In this document: piece after piece, positions 8,583 to 17,016 of the stretch
Layout: every line of letters starts with the position of its first letter
Numbering within the stretch: the stretch's first letter is position 1
Source of the DNA: Mycetocola_B reblochoni
Lineage (GTDB): Bacteria > Actinomycetota > Actinomycetes > Actinomycetales > Microbacteriaceae
Length of the DNA: 64,000 bases
NCBI RefSeq assembly: GCF_003667525.1
Contig: NZ_RCUW01000002.1
Coordinates: 344,330 to 408,329 of the forward strand
Direction of reading: 5' to 3'
Notes under the pieces: generated by a model
Databases searched by the model: none
What the model was told of the DNA's origin: nothing
Seen by the model: only the letters and a program-made list of their open reading frames with translations
Translations under genes and position numbers: made by a program

Positions 8583-9170
8583 GTGACACCCGAGCTCTCC
8601 TCCCGCATCATCGCCGACTCGACGGACCGCGTCGGCTGGCTGAGGGCCCGCTCGAGGGGGATCACCGCGACCGATGTGGCCACGCTCTCGACGCCCCGCT
8701 CGATCGAACGCGCCGCCTGGGCCAAGCTGAACGGCACCGGCTTCAGCGGCAACCGCTACACCGACCACGGCAGGGCACGCGAGCCGGAGATCGCCCGCTG
8801 GGTGGCCGCGACGCACGGGATCCAGCCGTCGAGCGCGCTGTTCAGGGCCGAGGTCGAGCACCGCCACCTGGCCACCCCCGACGGCCTCACCGTGACACCG
8901 CAGGGCAGCGTCATCCTCGCCGAGATCAAGACGACGACGAAGCCGTGGCGCAGCGTCCCGCGCAACTACCTCCGTCAGATCTGGTGGCAGCAGTACGTCA
9001 TCGGCGCCGAGCGCACCCTCGTCGTGTGGGAGCAGCACGACAACTTCGTTCCCGTCGGCGACGAGCCGCTGTGCCGCTGGATCGACAGAGACGACCGCGA
9101 GATCGCCGGACTGGTCACGCTCGCCGACGCTCTGATCGACGAGCTGCACCGCATGACCACCCGCGGCTGA
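8583..9170 (+). CDS. YqaJ-type viral recombinase / lambda-exonuclease-fold nuclease
   Basis: A 195-aa protein with the PD-(D/E)xK nuclease pattern of the YqaJ/lambda exonuclease family: GITATDVATL near the N-terminus, an early Glu in GRAREPEIARW, Asp in LATPDGLT and the ExK core AEIKTTTK. This family degrades DNA ends to make single strands for annealing, usually in phage recombination modules. No partner single-strand annealing protein is nearby, so it appears domesticated. The GTG at 8583 lies 6 nt after a -10-like CAGAAT (8571-8576), suggesting a leaderless mRNA. GTG 8580 is the alternative start. Confidence 0.78.
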   Translation: MTPELSSRIIADSTDRVGWLRARSRGITATDVATLSTPRSIERAAWAKLNGTGFSGNRYTDHGRAREPEIARWVAATHGIQPSSALFRAEVEHRHLATPDGLTVTPQGSVILAEIKTTTKPWRSVPRNYLRQIWWQQYVIGAERTLVVWEQHDNFVPVGDEPLCRWIDRDDREIAGLVTLADALIDELHRMTTRG

Positions 9171-9182
9171 CCCCGCCGGGGG

Positions 9183-9995
9183 TCACAGCCAGGAGCGACG
9201 CTCCTCGGCGCTCGGCGAGGCGGGGATGCGACCGCTGCCGTCCGGCTCGGGGATCGCCGCGAGCAGCGCCCGGGTGTACGGGTGCTGCGGCTCGGCCCAC
9301 AGTCGCGCCGTCTCCCCCGACTCGACGATCTCGCCCGCGAGCATCACCAGGGTGCGGTCGGCGAACCGCCGCACGACGGCGAGGTCGTGGGAGATGAACA
9401 GCATGCCCGCGCCGAGCTCGCGCGTGAGGTCCTTCATCAGCGCGGCGACGCTCGACTGCGTGGAGGCGTCCAGCGCTGAGATGGGCTCGTCGGCGACGAG
9501 CAGCCGGGGACGGGCGGCGATCGCCCGCGCGATGGCGATGCGCTGCTTCTGCCCTCCAGAGAACTCGTGCGGGTAGCGGCTCACCGACGCGGCGGGCAGC
9601 CCGACGCGCTCCAGCCAGTCGCCCGCGCTCGACCCGGCCAGCCCGCGCGCGGTGGCCGCGGCAATGCCGTCCTCGATCTGGTCCCCCACGCGTCGCCGGG
9701 GGTTGAGCGAGGTGTTCGGGTCCTGGAACACCATCTGGATCCCGGTGTTCTTCCGGGTGCGCAGCCCCAGAGGCGGCACGGGCTCGCCGTCGAACAGCAC
9801 CGTGCCCGAGCCGATCCGCTCCATGCCGACGACCGCCCGGGCCAGACTCGACTTGCCGCAGCCGCTCTCACCCACCAGGGCGACCGTCTCGCCGCGCTCG
9901 ACGCGGATCGACACGCCCCTGACCGCGTGGACGGGGCGCCGCCCTCCGTAGCTGACGGTGACGTCGCGGCTCTCCAGCACGGGTGACTCAGACAT
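9183..9995 (-). CDS. Peptide ABC transporter ATP-binding protein (DppF/OppF-like)
   Basis: A 270-aa ABC ATPase: Walker A GESGCGKSS near residue 40, Q-loop in MVFQDP, signature FSGGQKQR, Walker B LLVADEP followed by the D-loop SALD, and the switch His in ISHDLA. The C-terminal HPYTRALLAAIP is the hallmark of oligopeptide/nickel transporter ATPases. It is the last gene of a five-gene importer operon and overlaps the upstream ATPase gene by 8 bp. It forms a heterodimer with that ATPase to energise import. Confidence 0.92.
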   Translation of the reverse strand: MSESPVLESRDVTVSYGGRRPVHAVRGVSIRVERGETVALVGESGCGKSSLARAVVGMERIGSGTVLFDGEPVPPLGLRTRKNTGIQMVFQDPNTSLNPRRRVGDQIEDGIAAATARGLAGSSAGDWLERVGLPAASVSRYPHEFSGGQKQRIAIARAIAARPRLLVADEPISALDASTQSSVAALMKDLTRELGAGMLFISHDLAVVRRFADRTLVMLAGEIVESGETARLWAEPQHPYTRALLAAIPEPDGSGRIPASPSAEERRSWL

Positions 9996-10785
9996 CGGGC
10001 TCTTCTTCCAGTCGGGATCCGGGCAGGGCCGCCAGCAGCTGCCGCGTGTACGGGTGCTGCGGCGCGGAGAACAGCGCCGCACGCGGCGCGCGCTCGACGA
10101 TGACCCCCGCGCGCATGACGGCGACCTCGTCGGCGATCGCGCTCATGACGCCGAGGTCGTGCGTCACCAGCAGCACCGCGAGCTGACGCTCCTCGGCGAG
10201 CTGGTGCAGCAGCTGCAGGATTCCCGCCTGCACGGTGACGTCGAGCGCGGTGGTCGGCTCGTCGGCCAGCAGGACCTCGGGGTCGCAGGCGAGCGCGATG
10301 GCGATGGCGATGCGCTGGCGCTGACCGCCGGAGAACTGGTGGGGGTAGCGTGCGAGCGCGGCCTCCGGCTCCGGCACCTGCACGCGCTCGAGCAGCTCGA
10401 CCGCCCGCTGCCTCGCGGCACGACGGGACAGCCCGAGGTGGCGGCGCACGTGGTCGGTCAGCTGCACCCCGACGCTGAGCTGCGGGTGCAGGCTCGCGGA
10501 CGGGTCCTGGAACACCATGGCCACCCGGCGACCGCGCACCGCCGACAGCGTCCGACGGTCGGCCCCGACGAGCTCGGTGTCGCCGCAGCGGATCGATCCG
10601 GTGACGCGCGCGCCCCGCGGCAGCAGGCCGAGCACGGCCATCGAGGTGAGCGTCTTGCCCGAGCCGGACTCGCCGGCCAGGCCGGTGACGCGGCCGGGAT
10701 ACAGGTCCAGGCTGATCCCTGTGACCAGCGGCCTGCCGATCGAGATGTGCAGCTCGCTGATGCTGAGGACGGCGTCGCGGCTCAT
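9988..10785 (-). CDS. Peptide ABC transporter ATP-binding protein (DppD/OppD-like)
   Basis: A 265-aa ABC ATPase with Walker A GESGSGKT, Q-loop MVFQDP, signature FSGGQRQR, Walker B VLLADEPTTALD and switch His in VTHDLG. The C-terminal HPYTRQLLAALP matches the oligopeptide family. It is a little shorter than E. coli DppD and lacks the long C-terminal extension with the Fe-S cysteines found in some members. The ATG overlaps the upstream permease stop by 4 bp. Confidence 0.92.
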   Translation of the reverse strand: MSRDAVLSISELHISIGRPLVTGISLDLYPGRVTGLAGESGSGKTLTSMAVLGLLPRGARVTGSIRCGDTELVGADRRTLSAVRGRRVAMVFQDPSASLHPQLSVGVQLTDHVRRHLGLSRRAARQRAVELLERVQVPEPEAALARYPHQFSGGQRQRIAIAIALACDPEVLLADEPTTALDVTVQAGILQLLHQLAEERQLAVLLVTHDLGVMSAIADEVAVMRAGVIVERAPRAALFSAPQHPYTRQLLAALPGSRLEEEPDV

Positions 10786-11672
10786 GCGGTCTCCCCCGTG
10801 TTCGCGGCGATGCTCTGCGCGCGGGCGAGCGGATCGAACGCGTCGCGCAGGGTGTCGCCGATGAAGTTGAACGCCATGACGACGGTGAGGATCGCCAGGC
10901 CGGGGAACACGCCGATCCACCAGGCGTCGAAGTTCTCCATCGCGCCGGAGATCATCGACCCCCACTCCGCCGTCGGCGGCTGGGCGCCGAGGCCGAGGAA
11001 CGACAGTCCCGACAGCAGCAGGATCGCCGTGCCGATGTCGAGGCTCGCCAGCACGAGGATGGGTCCGGCGACGTTCGGCAGGATGTCGGTCCACAGCGAG
11101 CGCGCCGGCGAGTAGCCGAGCAGCCGCGACGCGATCACGTAGTTCTGCCCGCGCAGCGACAGCACGATCGAGCGGCTCACCCTGGCGTACTGCGGCCAGG
11201 ACACGACGATCGCCGCGATCACGGCGTTGAACAGCGAGGGCCCGAGCGAGGCGGCGATGACCATCGCGAGGATGACCGTGGGGAACGCCATGACGAGGTC
11301 GGTGATGCGCATGAGCGTCTCGTCGACCCAGCGGCCCGCGTAGCCGGCGATCGCGCCGACGAGGGTGCCGAGCACGACGGAGCAGCCGACGAGCAGCAGG
11401 GCCAGCGGGATGGTGACGCCCGCGCCCGCCATCAGCCGGGAGAACACGTCGCGCCCGACCGAGTCGGTGCCGAGGATCGCCTCGGGTCCGGGCGGCTGCA
11501 GGCGCGGTAGCCCCTGGGCGACCGGGTCGTAGGGCACCCACAGCGGGGCCGTGCAGGCGACGAGGATCCAGGCGAGCGCGACGACGGCGCCCACGATGCC
11601 GAGCGGCGCCCTCCACTGTGCGCCGATCCGGCGGCGGCGCGCTCGGGCGGGGGTGAGGATCGAGGAGGTCAT
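10782..11672 (-). CDS. Peptide ABC transporter permease (DppC-like)
   Basis: A 296-aa inner-membrane permease with an N-terminal cytoplasmic stretch, one TM near residues 25-45 and a five-TM BPD core. The segment GTDSVGRDVFSRL before the core and the EAA-like loop (SRLLGYSPARSLWTDILPN) are typical of the OppC N-terminal and core domains. ATG 11672 is supported by its 4-bp overlap with the upstream permease stop. It pairs with the DppB-like permease. Confidence 0.92.
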   Translation of the reverse strand: MTSSILTPARARRRRIGAQWRAPLGIVGAVVALAWILVACTAPLWVPYDPVAQGLPRLQPPGPEAILGTDSVGRDVFSRLMAGAGVTIPLALLLVGCSVVLGTLVGAIAGYAGRWVDETLMRITDLVMAFPTVILAMVIAASLGPSLFNAVIAAIVVSWPQYARVSRSIVLSLRGQNYVIASRLLGYSPARSLWTDILPNVAGPILVLASLDIGTAILLLSGLSFLGLGAQPPTAEWGSMISGAMENFDAWWIGVFPGLAILTVVMAFNFIGDTLRDAFDPLARAQSIAANTGETA

Positions 11673-12721
11673 GACAGCCGCACTCTCGGGTCGAGGATGG
11701 CGTAGAACAGGTCGACGACGAGGTTGATCACCAGGTAGATGACGCCGACGACGAGGCCGACCCCCATGATCCCCGGCAGGTCGAGGTTCCGCGCGGCGTT
11801 GTAGGAGTAGCTGCCGAGCCCCGGCCATGAGAACACCGACTCGACGAGGACCGTCCCGCTGAGCAGCGCGCCGAAGGCGACGCCGACAACGGTGAGGATC
11901 GGCAGCGAGGCGCCGCGGAGCACGTAGGCGCTCACCACCCGCCACCCGCCCAGGCCCTTCGCCCTGGCGGCCCTGACGTAGTCGGTGTCGAGGACCTCGA
12001 GCACCGAGGTGCGGACGAACCGCGTGAGCAGCCCGATCGTGAACAGCGACAGCACGAGCACGGGCAGCGTGAGGTGCGCGAGCGCGTCGAGGAAGCCGAC
12101 GGAGTCGCCGTTCAGCAGGTAGTCCACCGTGTACAGGCCGGTGACGGTCGGCGGCGGGGTGATGGAGGGCGAGATCCGTCCCGAGCCGGGGACGACGCCG
12201 AGCTGCAGGAAGAACACGTAGAACGCCACGAGGGCGAGCCAGAACGTCGGCACGCTGAGGCCGATGAGCGTCAGCACGCGCAGCACCTGGTCGGTGACCA
12301 TGCCCCTGCGGTACGCGGCCAGGGTGCCGAGCACGAGGCTGACGGCGAGGCTGAGCACGATGGCGGCGACGGCGAGCTCGATCGTCGCGGGGATCGCCTT
12401 GGCCAGGTCGGCGACGACGGGTTGCCCCGTGGTCAGCGAGCGGCCGAGGTCGCCGGTGAGCAGCGCGCCGAGGTACATGACGTACTGGACGGGCGCGGGC
12501 TTGTCGAGGCCGTGCGCCTGGATGAACGCCTCCCTCGTGGCGGGGTCGCTCGCCGGCCCCTCGCCGAGGGCGGCCGTCACGGGGTCGCCCGGCACGAGGT
12601 TGGTGAGCAGGAAGGTGACGAGCGTCACCCCGATGAGGAGCAGGACGGAGGTTCCCAGGCGACGCAGGAGGAACCCGGCCAGCGGGCTGGCCGGGCTCCT
12701 CGTCGCAGCGGTCTTCTGCAT
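11669..12721 (-). CDS. Peptide ABC transporter permease (DppB-like)
   Basis: A 350-aa inner-membrane permease. The N-terminal TM (LLIGVTLVTFLLTNLVPGDP) is the classic DppB/OppB signature, and the EAA-like loop ARAKGLGGWRVVSAYVLRG sits in the second half. The start ATG is 11 bp after the upstream binding-protein stop. Longer readings upstream would run into that gene. Works with the DppC-like permease. Confidence 0.92.
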   Translation of the reverse strand: MQKTAATRSPASPLAGFLLRRLGTSVLLLIGVTLVTFLLTNLVPGDPVTAALGEGPASDPATREAFIQAHGLDKPAPVQYVMYLGALLTGDLGRSLTTGQPVVADLAKAIPATIELAVAAIVLSLAVSLVLGTLAAYRRGMVTDQVLRVLTLIGLSVPTFWLALVAFYVFFLQLGVVPGSGRISPSITPPPTVTGLYTVDYLLNGDSVGFLDALAHLTLPVLVLSLFTIGLLTRFVRTSVLEVLDTDYVRAARAKGLGGWRVVSAYVLRGASLPILTVVGVAFGALLSGTVLVESVFSWPGLGSYSYNAARNLDLPGIMGVGLVVGVIYLVINLVVDLFYAILDPRVRLS

Positions 12722-12732
12722 TGCTGTTCTGG

Positions 12733-14313
12733 CTACTCCGCCGGGGCGAGCTCGGCCAGGTCGATCGTCCACACCGAGTTGTACGCGGCGCCGGTCACGC
12801 TGTCGGCCGTCGCGATGTTGGACGCGGGGACGATGAGCGGGATGAACGGGCCCGACTCCTGCATCTGGGCGGCGAAGTCGCTCAGCGCGGCGTCACGGTC
12901 CTCGGTGCTGGAGGCGGCGTAGGCCTCGGCCGCGACGTCGGCGATGGCGGGGTTGTCCTCCGCCGTCCACCCGGCGCGCAGGCCGACCTTGAGGCCGGGG
13001 GCGAAGGGCAGGAAGTTCGTCGAGTCGGCGTAGTCGGGAGCCCAGAACCACAGGCCCATCTGCTCGGTGCCGTTGACGTACGCGTCCAGCTCGCTGGCGA
13101 ACGGCGCGGGCGCCAGCTCGACGTTGATGCCGGCCGACTTCAGCTGGTCCTGGATGCGCTCGGCGAGCGGGGTGAACTCCACCCCGCCGACCGGGTAGTC
13201 GTTGGGGAAGGACAGCCGGATGGTCTCGCCGTCGTAGCCGGCCTCCGTCAGCGCCGCGGCGGTCGCGTCGAGGTCCTGACCGACCGGGTCGCTCAGCGCG
13301 CCGCTGTAGCCGGGAGGGATGACGCCGGTCGCCTGGACGGAGCCGGTGCCCGCGAGCTCCAGGAGCCCGTCGCCGTCGATCGCGGTGCGCACGGCGCTGG
13401 CGAACTCGGGGCTCGCGGCGACGCCGCCGACCTCGTCGTCCTGGTTGACGAGGAGGAAGATCGTCTGGCCGCTCGGCACCGAGTCGACGGTGAAGCCATC
13501 GCCGAGGCCCGAGGCCTGGTCGCCGTTGAGGTCGAGCGCCACGTCGGCGTCGCCGCCCTTGAGGTTGATCAGCTGCGTCGCGCTCTCGCTGACGTTGCGC
13601 AGCACGATGCGGCTGTAGCCCGGGGCGTGCTCGCCGGTGTACTCCGGGTTCTCGGCCAGGGTGATCTGGCTGGTGAGGTCGATCGAGTCGAGCGTGTACG
13701 GCCCGGAGCCGGCCGAGTTGGCGTCCAGCCACTCCTGCGCGGTGTCTTCGCCGTCGGTGCTGCCGCCGTGCTCGGCGACGACGTCGGCGTTGAGGATGCC
13801 GAGGGCGGGGCTGGCCAGCAGCGCGGGGAGCGCGAGCTTCGGCGTCTCGGAGCTGACGGTGACCGTGGAGTCGTCGACCTCGGCGAAGCTGAGGCCCTCC
13901 AGCAGGAACGCCGGCTTCGCCTCGGTCATCGCCTGGATGCGCTCCAGGCTGAACACCACGTCGGACGCCTCCACGGGGGATCCGTCGGAGAAGGTGCGGC
14001 CGTCGGCGATGGTGAAGGTGAACTCGGTGGCGTCGTCGTTCTGCGTCCAGCTGGCCAGCCCGGGGACCGGGGTGCTGACGTCGGAGCCCTCGAAGTCGAC
14101 GAGCGTCTCGTAGAGCGCCTTGGCGACGGTGTTGCCCGTCGGGTCGTAGCTGTTCCCCGGGTCGGCCGTCTCGATGGTGAACGAGGTGTTCACGGTCAGC
14201 GACGTCGAGTCGCCCGACGAGTTGTTCGCCGAGTTTCCGCCGGAGCATCCGACGAGGACGAGGGCGGTGACGGCGCCGAGCGCTGTCACGGTGCCGGTTC
14301 GGGTGATGTGCAT
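12733..14313 (-). CDS. Peptide ABC transporter substrate-binding lipoprotein
   Basis: A 526-aa family-5 extracellular solute-binding protein. The signal peptide ends in the lipobox LVGC (Cys about residue 23), so it is a membrane-anchored lipoprotein. The mature start TADPGNSYDPTGN and DGRTFSDGSPVEASDVVFSLERI are characteristic of the DppA/OppA family. GGAGG lies about 8 nt before the ATG. It is the first gene of the importer operon, so the binding protein leads the transcript. The ligand may be peptide or another family-5 substrate; an adjacent Lrp-type regulator favours peptides or amino-acid-derived compounds. Confidence 0.9.
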   Translation of the reverse strand: MHITRTGTVTALGAVTALVLVGCSGGNSANNSSGDSTSLTVNTSFTIETADPGNSYDPTGNTVAKALYETLVDFEGSDVSTPVPGLASWTQNDDATEFTFTIADGRTFSDGSPVEASDVVFSLERIQAMTEAKPAFLLEGLSFAEVDDSTVTVSSETPKLALPALLASPALGILNADVVAEHGGSTDGEDTAQEWLDANSAGSGPYTLDSIDLTSQITLAENPEYTGEHAPGYSRIVLRNVSESATQLINLKGGDADVALDLNGDQASGLGDGFTVDSVPSGQTIFLLVNQDDEVGGVAASPEFASAVRTAIDGDGLLELAGTGSVQATGVIPPGYSGALSDPVGQDLDATAAALTEAGYDGETIRLSFPNDYPVGGVEFTPLAERIQDQLKSAGINVELAPAPFASELDAYVNGTEQMGLWFWAPDYADSTNFLPFAPGLKVGLRAGWTAEDNPAIADVAAEAYAASSTEDRDAALSDFAAQMQESGPFIPLIVPASNIATADSVTGAAYNSVWTIDLAELAPAE

Positions 14314-14374
14314 GTGATGGGACCTCCGGGTAGGTGCGTCAGCCGCGAGGGCGCGCATGGGGTACGTCCATGAG

Positions 14375-14404
14375 ATTGACACGTTTGAACATCAAATGTC
14401 CAAT
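14375..14404. promoter_or_regulatory. Divergent promoter region with near-palindromic operator
   Basis: Plus strand: a consensus -35 TTGACA (14376-14381), 17-bp spacer, -10 TCCAAT (14399-14404) serve the Lrp gene. Minus strand: TTGGAC (14403-14398) and GTCAAT (14380-14375), 17 bp apart, could serve the transporter. A near-palindrome GACAcgTTTGA-aca-TCAAATGTC (14378-14400) lies between, ideally placed for the Lrp-type protein to control both directions. Binding is inferred. Confidence 0.5.
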
Positions 14405-14458
14405 AGGATTCGTTACAAATTGATGAAGCGTGAACCGAATGCACCTGGAGCGAGCAGA

Positions 14459-15034
14459 ATGTCCAACGCCTCTGACCCCGCCGCATCGACCGAGGTCGAG
14501 CGTGACGAGACCAACCTCCGGATGCTCGAGGTGCTGCGATCCGACGGCCGGATCTCGATGTCCGCGCTCGCCGACCAGGTCGGCATCTCCCGCGCGAACG
14601 CGTACCAGCGCGTCGAGTCGATGGAGCGCCGCGGCATCATCGACGGCTTCAGCGTCCGGGTTGACCCCTCCCGGCTCGGCCTGGACATCTGCGCGCTCGT
14701 CTTCCTCAACGTCGAGCCTCGGCTGTGGCAGCCGTTCCGCGACGCGCTGCGGCAGCTGCCCGAGGTCGAGTACGCCTGCATCACGACGGGGGAACACGAT
14801 GCGATGCTGCTGCTGCGCGCCCCGGACGTGCGCGCCGTGCACCACTTCTCGACCTCCGTGATCGCGGTGCACGAGGCGGTCAAGGCGATCGTCAGCGTCG
14901 TCGTGCTCGACGAGCTCGTGCGGCGGCCGTTCGTGCTGCCCTCCGACATCCCCGACCGCTCCGGCGACGACGACACGCTCGGCATGACGCAGTGGATCCC
15001 CGCCTCGGAGTCCCGCGCCTCGCTGGCGGAGTAG
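14459..15034 (+). CDS. Lrp/AsnC family transcriptional regulator
   Basis: A 191-aa regulator. The N-terminal HTH (about residues 20-62: LEVLRSDGRISMSALADQ, then GISRANAYQRVE) and the RAM-type effector domain (EYACITTGEHDAMLLLRAPD) are both clear. The ATG at 14459 has GGAG about 9 nt upstream; the open frame extends further up but would run through the promoter. Divergent from the peptide importer, it most likely regulates that operon and itself. It is somewhat longer than E. coli Lrp (164 aa), with extra residues at the C-terminus. Confidence 0.88.
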   Translation: MSNASDPAASTEVERDETNLRMLEVLRSDGRISMSALADQVGISRANAYQRVESMERRGIIDGFSVRVDPSRLGLDICALVFLNVEPRLWQPFRDALRQLPEVEYACITTGEHDAMLLLRAPDVRAVHHFSTSVIAVHEAVKAIVSVVVLDELVRRPFVLPSDIPDRSGDDDTLGMTQWIPASESRASLAE

Positions 15035-15046
15035 CCGCCGCGGCGG

Positions 15047-15787
15047 CTAGCGGGCCTGCACGCACACACTGCGGTGCTCGACGCCGTCGACGACGAAGTC
15101 CTCGACGAGGGTCAGCTCCCCGTCGCTCAGCCGCACGGCGCTGTCGCTTCCCCCTGTGATCACCCGGCCGTCGGCGACGAGCTCGTGGGCGAAGACGACG
15201 CTGATCGTGTCACCCGACCTGGTCCCGATGAAACGACCGAAGGTCACGGTGTCACCCCCGTACTCGCCCCAGATGAGGCCGGCGTGCTCGTGGTAGTCGA
15301 AGGTGCTCGGGCTGTCCTCGTCGACGACGCTCGCCGTCGAGGACGTCAGCACGAAGCGTCGGCCGTCCAGGCTCGGGGCGGCGCCGCCAGCCGTCACCGC
15401 GACGTCGTCGGGGACGAGGAGCGCGTCGGCCCACCGCGCCCGCTCGGCAGGGTCGAGCTCGACGCAGACGCTCTCGAGGTCGACGCCGTCGATCGTGAAC
15501 CGCTCGACGAGCCGGAGCGCGCCCGGCTCCCCCACGATCTCGCTGGTGTTGTCGCCGGACACGACGGAGCCGTCCGCAGCCAGGCGATGGACGAACCACT
15601 CCCTCAGCGTGTCGCCCTCGCGCACCCCCACGCCGCGGCCGACGGTGACGGTGTCGCCGCCGTACTCGCTCCAGACGATGCCCGCACGCTCGTGGAACAC
15701 GAACACGCTCGAGGCGTCGGGGTCGACGGCGCTGTTGGAGGAGCTGAGCAGACGGAACGCGCGTCCGTCGAGGCTGGGCAGGGGCAT
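15047..15787 (-). CDS. Tandem-repeat protein of the small N-acetylglutamate-synthase-like family
   Basis: A 246-aa protein built of two copies of one ~105-residue domain (about 4-110 and 138-246). Both copies share LDGR-F-L-SS near their start, then EYGGDTVT-GR, GDT, ADG-V--G and DGV---SVCV. Single-domain relatives occur in many bacteria and are often labelled N-acetylglutamate synthase, but I see no acetyltransferase motif and would not assign that activity. The ATG has GAGGA about 8 nt upstream. No signal peptide; probably cytoplasmic. Function unknown. Confidence 0.72.
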   Translation of the reverse strand: MPLPSLDGRAFRLLSSSNSAVDPDASSVFVFHERAGIVWSEYGGDTVTVGRGVGVREGDTLREWFVHRLAADGSVVSGDNTSEIVGEPGALRLVERFTIDGVDLESVCVELDPAERARWADALLVPDDVAVTAGGAAPSLDGRRFVLTSSTASVVDEDSPSTFDYHEHAGLIWGEYGGDTVTFGRFIGTRSGDTISVVFAHELVADGRVITGGSDSAVRLSDGELTLVEDFVVDGVEHRSVCVQAR

Positions 15788-15960
15788 GCGTGTCCTCGGA
15801 GTGCTGGGGGGGTCGGGTGTCCCGAGCCTATCGCAGCCCGTCCGGTGCCCCGCGTCCCCGGCCCGCCCCGGCCACGACACGTCACCTCCGTGAAACACGT
15901 TCGACGCATCGGTCGTGTTGAGTGGTCTACGACCGGCTCAGCGATCGACAAGGGGGAACG

Positions 15961-16992
15961 ATGGTGCGCGAACGGCTGACCACGGCGTGGGACACCTATC
16001 CGATCGGCACGAGGGCCGCCGCCGTCCCCGACAGCATGGCCGCCGTGGTCATCGACGGACCGGGCACCGCCTCGGTGCTGCGGACCGGGAGGGTGGCCAC
16101 GCCCAGCCCGATCAACGCCGAGCTGCTGATCCAGGTCCGCTGCGCGAGCGTCAACCCGCTCGACTGCAAGACGCGCGCGGGCGGAGGGGTCTCCGACCAC
16201 ATCACCTCGTTCCCCGCCGTCCTCGGCTACGACTTCTCCGGCGTCGTGGTGCGCTCGCCCTACGCCGCGCACCCGCTCGCCCCCGGAACGGAGGTCTTCG
16301 GCATGACCGCGACCCCGCGCTACGACGGAAGCTACGCGGAATACGTCGTCGCACCGGTCGGGTCGGTCGCGCCCAAGCCGGCGTCGCTGTCGCACGCCGA
16401 GGCGGCCGCGACGCCGCTGGCCGCGCTCACCGCCTGGGGCCTGGTCGTGGACACCGCACGGGCGCACAGGGGGCAGCGGATCCTCATCCACGCCGCGGCC
16501 GGAGGCGTCGGCCACTTCGCCGTCCAGTTCGCCCGCTACTTCGGCGCCGAGGTCATCGCGACGGCCTCCGCCGAGAACCACGACTGGCTGCGCGTCCTCG
16601 GTGCGGACGAGTGCGTCGACTACCGCACCGAACGCTTCGAGGACGTCGTCGCCCCGGTCGACGTGGTGATCGACCTGGTCGGCAACGTCCACGACGACAC
16701 CGGCACCCGTTCGCTGGACGTCCTCCGCCCCGGCGGGCTGCTGATCAACGTGCCGACGAACAGCTGGACCGGGTTCGAGGAGGCCGCCGCCGCGCGCGGC
16801 CTGCGCGCCACCGGCTACAAGGTCTCCCCCGACGGGGACACGCTCGAGTCGATCGGGCGGCTGATGAGCTCGGGGAGCGTCCGACCCTACGTCGACCGCG
16901 TCTACCGGCTCGACGAGGCGACCGCCGCCCATGAGCACGTCGAGAGCGGGCACAGCCGCGGCAAGGTCGTCCTCTCGGTCGGCGAGGCCTGA
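15961..16992 (+). CDS. Zinc-independent alcohol dehydrogenase / quinone oxidoreductase-like protein (MDR family)
   Basis: A 343-aa medium-chain reductase. The N-terminal GroES-like domain (ASVNPLDCKTR, then GYDFSGVVV) and the nucleotide-binding domain (ILIHAAAGGVGHFAVQFARYF) are those of NADPH:quinone oxidoreductases; the structural zinc cysteine cluster is absent. AGGGGG lies 4-9 nt before the ATG. It stands alone and converges on the metallophosphoesterase gene 24 bp away. Physiological substrate unknown. Confidence 0.85.
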   Translation: MVRERLTTAWDTYPIGTRAAAVPDSMAAVVIDGPGTASVLRTGRVATPSPINAELLIQVRCASVNPLDCKTRAGGGVSDHITSFPAVLGYDFSGVVVRSPYAAHPLAPGTEVFGMTATPRYDGSYAEYVVAPVGSVAPKPASLSHAEAAATPLAALTAWGLVVDTARAHRGQRILIHAAAGGVGHFAVQFARYFGAEVIATASAENHDWLRVLGADECVDYRTERFEDVVAPVDVVIDLVGNVHDDTGTRSLDVLRPGGLLINVPTNSWTGFEEAAAARGLRATGYKVSPDGDTLESIGRLMSSGSVRPYVDRVYRLDEATAAHEHVESGHSRGKVVLSVGEA

Positions 16993-17016
16993 TGCCCGGC
17001 GCCGTCCGTCGAGGCG

